Below, one piece after another: positions 7,004 to 13,732 of a stretch of 22,229 bases of DNA. Source of the DNA: Microbacteriaceae bacterium. Lineage in GTDB: Bacteria; Actinomycetota; Actinomycetes; Actinomycetales; Microbacteriaceae. Below the pieces are notes generated by a model, which made no database searches, had not been told where the DNA came from, and saw nothing but the letters and a program-made list of their open reading frames with translations. Where the stretch lies: assembly GCA_023254555.1 (NCBI GenBank), contig JALRLI010000006.1, positions 1-22,229 on the forward strand. Reading direction: 5' to 3'. Numbering within the stretch: the stretch's first letter is position 1; each line of letters begins with the position of its first letter. The position numbers were made by a program, and so were the translations under genes.

Positions 7004-9259
7004 ATGGCTGATACACACCCCCACTATCCTTCGAGTGCATTACGCAAGCTCGTTCCTCGAATATTCGCGCGCGAACAAGCACAGGGCGCAGTTGACAAAC
7101 TCATTCGAACAGTTCGTGCGAATCATCCAAAATCAGACCTGTCTGTGATCAGTAGGGCCTATGTCACAGCTGAGAAGGCACACCGTGGTCAGAAACGACG
7201 CAGTGGAGAACCATACATAACCCACCCGATTGCTGTAGCTCAGATACTCGCAGATCTCGGCGTTGGGCCCATGACTGTGGCTGCCGCTTTGCTGCACGAC
7301 ACAGTGGAGGATACAGACTACTCAGTGGATCAGCTTCGTACTGATTTCGGCGACGAAGTGACGATGCTTGTGGACGGCGTCACCAAGCTCGACAAGGTCA
7401 CCTATGGCGAGAGCGCTCAGGCTGAGACTGTTCGCAAAATGATTGTGGCAATGTCGAAGGACATTAGGGTGCTCGTCATCAAGCTCGCCGATCGCCTTCA
7501 CAACGCTCGCACTTGGGGGTTTGTTTCACCAGAGTCCGCCACTCGTAAAGCATCCGAGACCATCGAAATTTATGCACCTCTCGCAAACCGGCTTGGCATA
7601 CAGGCAATGAAGACAGAGCTCGAAGATCTATCGTTCGGGGTGCTCAAGCCAAAACTTTACGCAGAGATACAGAATCTCGTGCTCGACCGCAATCCAGAGC
7701 GCGATGAGCTCGTCGGACAGGTAATTGCAGCCATCAACTCTGATCTTCGTGCGGCGAAAATTCGCGGCACGGTCACAGGTCGTCAAAAAGAGCTTTACTC
7801 GATCTACCAGAAGATGATTCTTCGAGGCCGCAACTTCGACGATATCTACGATTTGGTGGGCATCCGCGTTATCGTCCCGACGATTCGAGACTGTTATGCA
7901 GTGTTGGGCTCAGTTCACGCTCGTTGGACTCCCATCCCTGGAAGGTTCAAGGACTACATCGCAACGCCCAAATTCAACTTGTACCAGTCACTGCACACCA
8001 CGGTGATTGGACCCGACGGCAAGGCCGTCGAGATTCAAATTCGCACCTCCGAAATGCACCAGCGGGCCGAATACGGGGTCGCTGCACACTGGCTCTACAA
8101 ACAAGGCGGGGGAGGGCAAACGACTGACAAGCCGATGACGAACATGGCCTGGTTGGAACACATCTCGGATTGGCAGGCCGAAACTGAGGATCCGGGAGAG
8201 TTCCTCGACTCGCTCCGGTTTGAAATCGGCGCTAAAGAGGTGTACGTCTTCACCCCCAAAGGTCGCGTGATTGGCTTACCTGCCGGCGGGACGACAATTG
8301 ATTTCGCGTATGCGGTTCACACCGAAATCGGACACCGAACCATGGGTGCCAGAGTGAATGGTCGTCTGGTTCCACTCGAGACTGAGCTGAATAACGGCGA
8401 CGTCGTTGAGGTATTCACCAGCAAGAATCCAGATGCTGGTCCGAGCCAAGACTGGCTCGGCTTCGTAAAAAGTACCCGAGCCCGAAACAAGATTCGGGCT
8501 TGGTTTACGAAAGAGCGCCGTGAGGAAGCGATTGAGCAGGGCAAAGAGGCCATATCCAAGGCGATGCGGCGTCAAAACCTGCCGCTGCAGAAACTCATGG
8601 GCCAAGAGTCGTTTCAAGAGGTGGCATTGCAGCTTCGCTATCCTGATGTCACGGCACTCTATGCGGCTGTCGGAGAGGGACACGTTTCGACACAGTCTGT
8701 GCTCGAAAAGGTCGTCACGAACCTCCAGGACAACGAACGCGGAACAACCGCCGAGGTCTTTCCCACCCGGGCAAGACCAGGATCAGCAAGTGGAGTTCAC
8801 GCCGGAAATGTCGGTGTGACCGTAAAAGATGCGCCTGACATTCTGGTCAAACTAGCGAAATGTTGTACGCCTGTTCCCGGAGATGAAATTCGTGGCTTCG
8901 TGACGAAAGGTCAGGGCGTTTCTGTGCACCAGAGCAGCTGCAAGAACATGCTCGCGCTGATGGAACAGAGCGATCGCATTCTCGAAGTGGAATGGACGCC
9001 TACGAACAAGAGCGTCTTCTTAGTACAAATTCAAGTCGAAGCTCTCGACAGACAGGGCCTGCTGTCTGACATCACAAGCGCACTCACCGAGCATCACGTG
9101 AACATCCTTTCCGCCACTGTGCACACTTCGAGCGAGAGATTAGCCATCAGTAAATTTGCCTTTGAGATGGGTAACACGACGCATCTCGATAGGGTCTTGA
9201 ATGCTGTTCGGCGAGTCGATGGAGTCTATGACGTGTACAGGTTCAGCGGCGACGCTTGA
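7004..9259 (+). CDS. relA: Bifunctional (p)ppGpp synthetase/hydrolase Rel
   Basis: A 751-residue long RelA/SpoT homologue that makes and degrades the stringent-response alarmone. The HD hydrolase domain is intact: H60, H74 in YITHPIAV, HD at 98-99 followed by VED, and LADRLHN around 161-167. The synthetase domain spans about 240-365, with GRQKELYSIYQKM, IYDLVGIRVIV, FNLYQSLHTTV and EIQIRT. TGS (about 411-472, VYVFTPKGRVIGLPAGGT) is followed by the helical region, the zinc-finger/RIS region with C620, C621, H642 and C646, and a C-terminal ACT domain from about 675. Because both catalytic halves look complete this is a bifunctional Rel, as usual in actinobacteria. The ATG at 7004 has AAGGGAG seven bases upstream. 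The last 17 bases overlap the convergent minus-strand gene. Confidence 0.97.
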   Translation: MADTHPHYPSSALRKLVPRIFAREQAQGAVDKLIRTVRANHPKSDLSVISRAYVTAEKAHRGQKRRSGEPYITHPIAVAQILADLGVGPMTVAAALLHDTVEDTDYSVDQLRTDFGDEVTMLVDGVTKLDKVTYGESAQAETVRKMIVAMSKDIRVLVIKLADRLHNARTWGFVSPESATRKASETIEIYAPLANRLGIQAMKTELEDLSFGVLKPKLYAEIQNLVLDRNPERDELVGQVIAAINSDLRAAKIRGTVTGRQKELYSIYQKMILRGRNFDDIYDLVGIRVIVPTIRDCYAVLGSVHARWTPIPGRFKDYIATPKFNLYQSLHTTVIGPDGKAVEIQIRTSEMHQRAEYGVAAHWLYKQGGGGQTTDKPMTNMAWLEHISDWQAETEDPGEFLDSLRFEIGAKEVYVFTPKGRVIGLPAGGTTIDFAYAVHTEIGHRTMGARVNGRLVPLETELNNGDVVEVFTSKNPDAGPSQDWLGFVKSTRARNKIRAWFTKERREEAIEQGKEAISKAMRRQNLPLQKLMGQESFQEVALQLRYPDVTALYAAVGEGHVSTQSVLEKVVTNLQDNERGTTAEVFPTRARPGSASGVHAGNVGVTVKDAPDILVKLAKCCTPVPGDEIRGFVTKGQGVSVHQSSCKNMLALMEQSDRILEVEWTPTNKSVFLVQIQVEALDRQGLLSDITSALTEHHVNILSATVHTSSERLAISKFAFEMGNTTHLDRVLNAVRRVDGVYDVYRFSGDA

Positions 9260-9794
9260 TTCGCTCACTCGAAAGCTGAGCCGAAAGCCGCTCTCTGAGC
9301 TGAGCGCCGTTTTGAAAACGAGTTCGAGCGGCTAGTCGGCCCCGCGTGCCAGCACCTTGAGGGTCATAGCTCATCAGAAGCAGCCGGATCGCTACCTGAT
9401 ATTCGAGGTTCGTCCAATCGGCAGAGCTGAGCAGTTCAAGAATGGTGCGGACCGGGCTCGTAACCTGCCTGAATCTGAGAGTTACGACGTCGTCGCCCTC
9501 GTAGTGTTGTTCTCGTAGCGTGTGAGGAACATCAGATTTCAAACGTCCTCGTGCGGTATTCCTCACCGCGTACTGCATCACCCGGGGTTGAGTTCGCACT
9601 GCACCCCAAACCCAAGCTGCGGAGAGCCCAATTGTGATAATTCCTGGTTGGTGGGGGTGGAGCGCCGCTTCAAGTCTGCCGCCGGTTGAGGCTGCCTGCA
9701 ACGCCGTACAGTGCCCTGCGCGCGTTAAGTGCACACTTCCGTTCGCCGCTTCGACACGAAGCACAGCCTCAGAAAGTATTGTCGTGTTTGTCAC
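9243..9794 (-). CDS. Uncharacterised protein resembling AbiEi-type antitoxin regulators
   Basis: A 183-residue protein of unknown function. The central SAAWVWGAVRTQP resembles the 'SAAxLxG' core of proteins annotated as type IV AbiEi-family antitoxins or related winged-helix regulators. The later segment VTSPVRTILELL resembles their 'TsPvRTllDLl' strand-helix. From memory, related proteins occur beside rel in other Microbacteriaceae, but I could not check this. No toxin (AbiEii-like nucleotidyltransferase) gene lies beside it, so a toxin-antitoxin role is not supported here. The start is GTG at 9794 with only a poor ribosome-binding site (AAAG about eleven bases upstream, AAGG too close). It is convergent with rel, overlapping its 3' end by 17 bases, and lies downstream of the DUF349 gene on the same strand after an 84-base gap full of inverted repeats. 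No membrane segment or signal peptide is seen. Confidence 0.6.
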   Translation of the reverse strand: MTNTTILSEAVLRVEAANGSVHLTRAGHCTALQAASTGGRLEAALHPHQPGIITIGLSAAWVWGAVRTQPRVMQYAVRNTARGRLKSDVPHTLREQHYEGDDVVTLRFRQVTSPVRTILELLSSADWTNLEYQVAIRLLLMSYDPQGAGTRGRLAARTRFQNGAQLRERLSAQLSSERIKRRR

Positions 9795-9820
9795 CTTGAA
9801 ACTTTGGCAGATGCCAGGCC

Positions 9821-9880
9821 AAGATACTCCGGAACTAATTCCGGGTGTGAATAATTCACGAATATTCGGTCGTGTGAATT
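9821..9880 (-). promoter_or_regulatory. Cluster of inverted repeats; possible operator/promoter of the 9794 gene or terminator of the DUF349 gene
   Basis: Within the 84-base gap are several inverted repeats: CCGGAA-ctaa-TTCCGG at 9829-9844, the near-palindrome GTGAATAATTCAC at 9847-9859, CGAATATTCG at 9859-9868, and a further GTGAATT at 9874-9880 that can pair with AATTCAC at 9853-9859. Read on the minus strand, TATCTT (complement of 9821-9826) fits a -10 and TTCACA (complement of 9846-9851) a -35, with a 19-base spacer containing the CCGGAA repeat. No T-run follows the hairpins on the minus strand, which argues against a classical terminator. Confidence 0.4.
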
Positions 9881-11111
9881 AACCGATGGCTTGAAGCCAC
9901 GACTCCTGTGACGCGAGGCTCTTTCTGAGCTCCTCTACCCGTTTGAGGTTTCCTGAGGCTTCAGCCTGCGCCAGCTCGGCTGTGAGACCTGAGATTGATT
10001 CCTCGAGCTGTTTCCTGAGGCTCGACGATCGTGCCTCTTTCTCCGGATCAGTTGATTTCCAGTGTCTGTCTTGGAGTGACCGGACGTGTTGCTCGAGTTT
10101 CTTGATACGGTCTTCAACTTCTCGGATGTTTGCCCGCGGTACCCGCCCTACGGTGTCCCACTTCTTCTGGAGCTGTTGCAGTCTCGAAGAGGCAGCGACA
10201 GCGTCATCTGTCTTCAGAATGTCCGCGTACTCGTCTAGAAGAGTCAGCTTCACCTGCAAGTTGGCTCCGAATTCCTCGTCGAGCTTGGCATCGCTTTCGG
10301 CCTTTGCCGAATAGAGCACGTCTCCTGCGGCCTTGAAACGAGCCCAAAGCTGGTCGTCAGTCTTTCTGTTTGCGCGACCAGCTTGTTTCCAGGTCTCGAG
10401 AAGCACGCGGTACGCTGAGATGCCTTCAGATCCCCTTGGCGCGAGAGCTTCAGCGTCCTTAATGAGTTTTTCCTTTTTCAAGCGCACTTCTTTAGAATTC
10501 GCGTCGAGCTCTGCATAGAACTTACGCCGCCCGCTATCAACGACCTGTCGCGCTTTTTTGAACCGTTTCCAAAGTTCGTCCGCTTGACTCTTTCCGATAC
10601 TCGGTGCAGTTTTCTGCTGAGTCTGCCACTGGGAAAACAACTCATCCATTCGAGTAGTTGTCTGCTTCCAGTTGACCTTCGAGAGATCTTGACTCGCGAG
10701 TTTCTCTGCCTCGACAACAATTTGCGTTCGCGCTTCCAGCGCCTGAGCTTTGGCCTCAGCCCTCGCCTCAGACTGAGCCTCAGAGAGCGTCTCTAGCTTT
10801 TCAATCACAGTAGCCAGTCGCGAGCGGAGCGATTCGAGATTGCCCACTGCAGCAGGCGTGACGAGCTGATCACGAAGTCTGGATGCAGCCTCAAGTGCTT
10901 CGCTGCCTGCTGTTGATCGGGCTACGCGGAGCTCAAGCGACGAAACGTGACTCGCAAGTTCGTCATATTTGCGAACAAAGTAGGCCAGCGCTTCTTCCTT
11001 ACTCGCTTCAGGGTACTGTCCGACTAGCCGCTCGGTTCCGCTGTCCTTGACGAAGACTTTATTGTCGTCATCAACGCGTCCCCATGTCTCGTTTTGCTTT
11101 GAGTCGCTCAA
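9879..11111 (-). CDS. DUF349 repeat coiled-coil protein
   Basis: A 410-residue, highly charged, mostly helical protein with DUF349 repeats. Repeating units of about 70-80 residues carry a tryptophan near the start and an 'LWxxF' core: ELWKRFKKA, QLWARFKAA, and related units around WKQTTTRMDELFSQW and LQKKWDTVGRVPR. The first ~45 residues are a polar N-terminal domain (ETWGRVDDDNKVFVKD). The C-terminus (about 345-410) is a heptad-like coiled coil ending ASQESWLQAIG. The molecular role of DUF349 proteins is unknown to me; no enzyme motif, membrane segment or signal peptide is visible. The start is TTG at 11111, supported by AGGAAG (complement of 11119-11124) seven bases upstream. It is transcribed divergently from rarA, with 107 bases between the two start codons. 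Confidence 0.85.
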   Translation of the reverse strand: MSDSKQNETWGRVDDDNKVFVKDSGTERLVGQYPEASKEEALAYFVRKYDELASHVSSLELRVARSTAGSEALEAASRLRDQLVTPAAVGNLESLRSRLATVIEKLETLSEAQSEARAEAKAQALEARTQIVVEAEKLASQDLSKVNWKQTTTRMDELFSQWQTQQKTAPSIGKSQADELWKRFKKARQVVDSGRRKFYAELDANSKEVRLKKEKLIKDAEALAPRGSEGISAYRVLLETWKQAGRANRKTDDQLWARFKAAGDVLYSAKAESDAKLDEEFGANLQVKLTLLDEYADILKTDDAVAASSRLQQLQKKWDTVGRVPRANIREVEDRIKKLEQHVRSLQDRHWKSTDPEKEARSSSLRKQLEESISGLTAELAQAEASGNLKRVEELRKSLASQESWLQAIG

Positions 11112-11167
11112 TCTGTATCTTCCTGCTCACCTAGACGTAGTGGCTATTCCCTTCAACTATGCCACAG

Positions 11168-11173
11168 TAGGGT
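11168..11173 (+). promoter_or_regulatory. Candidate rarA -10 hexamer in the divergent intergenic region
   Basis: TAGGGT at 11168-11173 fits the actinobacterial TANNNT pattern and lies about 45 bases before the chosen rarA start. The 107-base gap between the divergent DUF349 and rarA starts must carry a promoter for each strand. I see no convincing -35 for this one and no clear minus-strand -10. Confidence 0.25.
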
Positions 11174-11218
11174 GTAGAGGTTCGGGCGCCGATTCAATTG
11201 ACCAGGCAGGGAGATGTT

Positions 11219-12529
11219 GTGACAAGTCCACTAGCTGTGCGTATGCGGCCACGTTCTCTCGATGAGGTTGTTGGTCAGTCCCACCTTATATACGCGGGAT
11301 CGCCGTTGTCGACGATTGCGGAGTCTGATGCGGAAGCCAATGGTAGAGCTGTTTCCGTCATCCTTTGGGGTCCACCGGGAACGGGCAAAACCACACTGGC
11401 GCATGCCGTCGCGCAGAGCAGCGGCATGCGTTTCGTTGAACTTTCTGCGGTGACCGCTGGCGTCAAAGACGTGCGGGGCACAATGGAAAAAGCCCTCAAC
11501 GATAGGGATCTCTTCGGAGTTCAGACAGTCCTCTTTTTGGATGAGATACACCGTTTCACGAAGGCTCAGCAAGATGCCCTCCTCCCAGGTGTTGAAAACG
11601 GGTGGGTTACGCTCATTGCCGCTACAACCGAAAATCCATCCTTCTCAGTGATTAGTCCGTTGTTATCGAGGTCTCTGCTTCTCACGCTCAACCCTCTGTC
11701 CGGGGAGGAGATATCGGCACTCCTGCGACGAGCTATTCATGACGAGAGGGGGCTCGCTGGTTCGGTGGACATCGCAGAAGACGCGCTCGAGGCTCTCGTT
11801 CGACTTTCGAGCGGGGATGCTCGACGTGCCCTCACCTCACTCGAGGCAGCTGCAAACTTTGCTATTTCAGCTCAGGAAGAGGTGCATCCCGCCATCACTG
11901 CTGAAATGGTGGCGCTTGCCGTTGATCGGGCGCTACTGCGCTACGACCGCGCAGGAGATGAACACTACGACGTGATTAGCGCCTTTATTAAGTCTGTCCG
12001 CGGATCGGATCCTGACGCCGCCATCCACTATCTGGCAAGGATGCTCGAAGCGGGTGAGGATCCACGATTTATCGCACGCCGAATTGTCATACTCGCTGCC
12101 GAGGACATCGGTCTTGCAGACCCCAGCGCGTTGCCGTTGGCAGTGGCAGCAGCTGAAACAGTGCAACTCATTGGGCTACCTGAAGCAAGGATTCCGCTCG
12201 CAGAAGCGGTTATCTACCTGGCAACAGCTCCAAAATCCAACGCCGCATACACGGCCATAAATTCTGCAATAGCCGACGTACGTTCCGGCAACATGGGGCC
12301 AGTACCAATACATCTCAGAGATGCACACTATGCCGGCGCAAAAAAGCTCGGTCATGGCGTTCATTACCAATACCCGCACGAGAGTGACGCTGGCGTGGTG
12401 CAGCAGCAATATCTTCCAGACGAACTGAAGAGCAAGAAATACTATGTGCCGACCCAGCACGGCTCTGAGCGGACGATTTCTGAGAGGCTCACTAAGCTAC
12501 GAGCGATTACGAAACCTGGCGAGCAGTAG
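11219..12529 (+). CDS. rarA: Replication-associated recombination AAA+ ATPase RarA (MgsA)
   Basis: A 436-residue clamp-loader-like AAA+ ATPase of the RarA/MgsA/WRNIP1 family, acting at stalled or damaged replication forks. Near the N-terminus is RMRPRSLDEVVGQ. Walker A is GPPGTGKTT at about 51-59, Walker B is FLDEIHRF at about 106-113, sensor 1 is ATTENPSFSV, and the arginine finger lies in SPLLSR. The C-terminal half carries the tetramerisation region with RRIVILAAEDIGLADP and YLATAPKSNAAY. The GTG at 11219 is preferred because GGCAGGGAG ends five bases upstream and homologues start just before 'PLAVRMRP'. An in-frame TTG at 11198 adds seven residues but has no ribosome-binding site. The gene is complete; it is followed by a 189-base non-coding stretch before rpsD. 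Confidence 0.94.
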   Translation: MTSPLAVRMRPRSLDEVVGQSHLIYAGSPLSTIAESDAEANGRAVSVILWGPPGTGKTTLAHAVAQSSGMRFVELSAVTAGVKDVRGTMEKALNDRDLFGVQTVLFLDEIHRFTKAQQDALLPGVENGWVTLIAATTENPSFSVISPLLSRSLLLTLNPLSGEEISALLRRAIHDERGLAGSVDIAEDALEALVRLSSGDARRALTSLEAAANFAISAQEEVHPAITAEMVALAVDRALLRYDRAGDEHYDVISAFIKSVRGSDPDAAIHYLARMLEAGEDPRFIARRIVILAAEDIGLADPSALPLAVAAAETVQLIGLPEARIPLAEAVIYLATAPKSNAAYTAINSAIADVRSGNMGPVPIHLRDAHYAGAKKLGHGVHYQYPHESDAGVVQQQYLPDELKSKKYYVPTQHGSERTISERLTKLRAITKPGEQ

Positions 12530-12718
12530 TGCCGAATGGCGCACTCATTTCAGCCGTGATAGTCTGTAACCGACCTCTTCACGGGCTTTGTGCGGCTGCA
12601 AATTCCAATAGAAGAGTTATGCAAGCCTTGTAGCCAGGCGCATGTCGTCAACCAGACTCTCGTGGTGGGCATACGATCACCACCCAATTTTCCACGCAAC
12701 AATTTGTGAAAGGTTACT
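12530..12718 (+). promoter_or_regulatory. rpsD upstream region: candidate promoter and leader with hairpin
   Basis: This 189-base gap is the longest non-coding stretch in the window. An extended -10-like TGATAGTCT (hexamer TAGTCT at 12560-12565) would start a leader of roughly 145 bases; its -35 (TGGCGC near 12538) is weak. Near the 3' end, GTGGTG (12662-12667) and CACCAC (12678-12683) form a 6-bp stem with a 10-base loop, 35 bases before the rpsD start. S4 represses its own translation in several bacteria through structured leaders, so an autoregulatory element is possible but not shown. No small reading frame with a good start signal was seen. Confidence 0.35.
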
Positions 12719-13348
12719 GTGTCAAAAACATCACGCACACGTAGCAAGACTCGACTCTCGCGCTCACTGGGCATCGCACTGACCCCTAAGGCTGCGAAGT
12801 ACCTAGAGAAGCGACCATACGGCCCTGGTGAACACGGACGTACCAAGCGCAAGTCAGACTCTGACTACGCAGTTCGTCTACGCGAGAAGCAGCGCCTTCG
12901 TGCTCAGTATGGAATCCGTGAGAAGCAGCTGCAGATTGCCTTCAAAGAGGCACGTCGCACAGATGGCCTCACGGGTGAAAACCTCGTTGAGCTCCTTGAG
13001 ATGCGCTTGGACGCGCTGGTGCTCCGCAGCGGCTTCGCACGCACAATGGCGCAGGCACGCCAGCTGGTCGTTCACCGTCACATTCTCGTGAACGGGAAGC
13101 TCGTAGATCGCCCTTCGTTCCGAGTTCAGCCAGGCCAGCTCATCCACGTGAAAGAGCGCAGCGAGGGCCTCGATCCTTTCCAGGTCGCGGCAACCGGTGC
13201 TCACCAAGATGTGTTACCACCCGTGCCGGCATACCTTGAGGTCGAGATCGACAAGCTCCAGGCAAAGCTGGTTCGCCGCCCGAAACGTGCCGAGGTACCA
13301 GTTACCTGTGAAGTTCAGCTTGTTGTTGAGTACTACGCAGCTCGCTAG
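12719..13348 (+). CDS. rpsD: 30S ribosomal protein S4 (CxxC-lacking form)
   Basis: A 209-residue primary 16S rRNA-binding protein that nucleates assembly of the 30S 5' domain. The S4 RNA-binding domain (about 98-160) is clear: EMRLDALVLRSGFARTMAQA, then QLVVHRHILVNGKLVD. Family landmarks KRPYGPGEHG (about 31-40) and QYGIREKQL (about 63-71) are present, and the C-terminus ends VEYYAAR. The N-terminal domain has no zinc-binding cysteines, so this is the known zinc-independent (C-minus) paralogue type. The GTG at 12719 is preceded by GAAAGG at five bases. Unlike in many bacteria it is not in the rpsM-rpsK-rpoA operon but stands between rarA and alaS, as is common in Microbacteriaceae, apparently as its own unit bounded by a leader region and a strong 3' hairpin. 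Confidence 0.97.
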   Translation: MSKTSRTRSKTRLSRSLGIALTPKAAKYLEKRPYGPGEHGRTKRKSDSDYAVRLREKQRLRAQYGIREKQLQIAFKEARRTDGLTGENLVELLEMRLDALVLRSGFARTMAQARQLVVHRHILVNGKLVDRPSFRVQPGQLIHVKERSEGLDPFQVAATGAHQDVLPPVPAYLEVEIDKLQAKLVRRPKRAEVPVTCEVQLVVEYYAAR

Positions 13349-13364
13349 TCACCAAAATTACTGT

Positions 13365-13388
13365 GAGGCGGTCCTGCGGGGCCGCCTC
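13365..13388 (+). terminator. Hairpin downstream of rpsD, probable terminator
   Basis: GAGGCGGTCC (13365-13374) pairs with GGGCCGCCTC (13379-13388) through a TGCG tetraloop. The stem is ten base pairs with one G-U pair. It lies 16 bases after the rpsD stop. The following CGCACGTTTAA has only a short T-run, typical of the U-poor terminators reported in actinobacteria. Confidence 0.65.
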
Positions 13389-13456
13389 CGCACGTTTAAC
13401 GCTGAACAATCAGGTCTGTATCTCGTTGTGTGCCAAAGCAAAGAATACGTATTCGG

Positions 13457-13462
13457 TAGACT
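13457..13462 (+). promoter_or_regulatory. Candidate -10 hexamer for the 13496-alaS operon
   Basis: TAGACT at 13457-13462 fits TANNNT and lies after the rpsD terminator hairpin, 34 bases before the start of the small membrane protein. The best -35 at a workable distance is poor. A 12-base perfect palindrome (GAATACGTATTC, 13443-13454) sits immediately upstream. Confidence 0.4.
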
Positions 13463-13495
13463 AGTGAGCACCCAAAGTCAAAACTAAGGATTTTC

Positions 13496-13732
13496 ATGTC
13501 TCGTATCCTGTGGCTCATCGCTGGAATTGTCATCGGATTCGTCGGCGCGCACTTCGCGAATAGAACTCGCGTTGGTCGGCGCGTCTTTGACACGATTGAC
13601 CAGGGCGCACGCGAGTTTCAGAAAGCCGTTGTGAGCGGTTATCGCTCCCGTGAAGCCGAATTTGGGGCCACCATTCGTGACGTAGAGCATGCCCTAGATG
13701 GCGTGAAGAGTAATTCGTCACTGCCAGAATGA
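13496..13732 (+). CDS. Small membrane-anchored protein of unknown function, coupled to alaS
   Basis: A 78-residue protein I cannot assign to a named family. Residues about 3-20 (RILWLIAGIVIGFVGAHF) form one hydrophobic helix, followed by a basic stretch (NRTRVGRRVFD) that predicts the C-terminal part inside the cytoplasm. The remainder is a short amphipathic, probably helical tail. AAGGA lies five bases before the ATG, a strong ribosome-binding site. Its TGA overlaps the alaS ATG in an ATGA arrangement, so the two are translationally coupled. A small hypothetical membrane protein between rpsD and alaS appears, to my recollection, in related genomes. There is no cysteine, no enzyme motif and no toxin-like feature apart from size and the membrane helix. 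Confidence 0.8.
   Translation: MSRILWLIAGIVIGFVGAHFANRTRVGRRVFDTIDQGAREFQKAVVSGYRSREAEFGATIRDVEHALDGVKSNSSLPE

Noticed and set aside
11198..11218. TTG start for rarA seven codons upstream
   Set aside because: There is no ribosome-binding site before the TTG, whereas GGCAGGGAG precedes the GTG at 11219 at proper spacing.
12719..13348. Absence of zinc-binding cysteines in ribosomal protein S4 as a possible defect
   Set aside because: Cysteine-free S4 is a well-known functional form, common in many bacteria.
13443..13454. Perfect 12-base palindrome GAATACGTATTC upstream of the small membrane protein
   Set aside because: About five such palindromes are expected by chance in 22 kb; the position near a -10 is suggestive, but there is no second site to support an operator.
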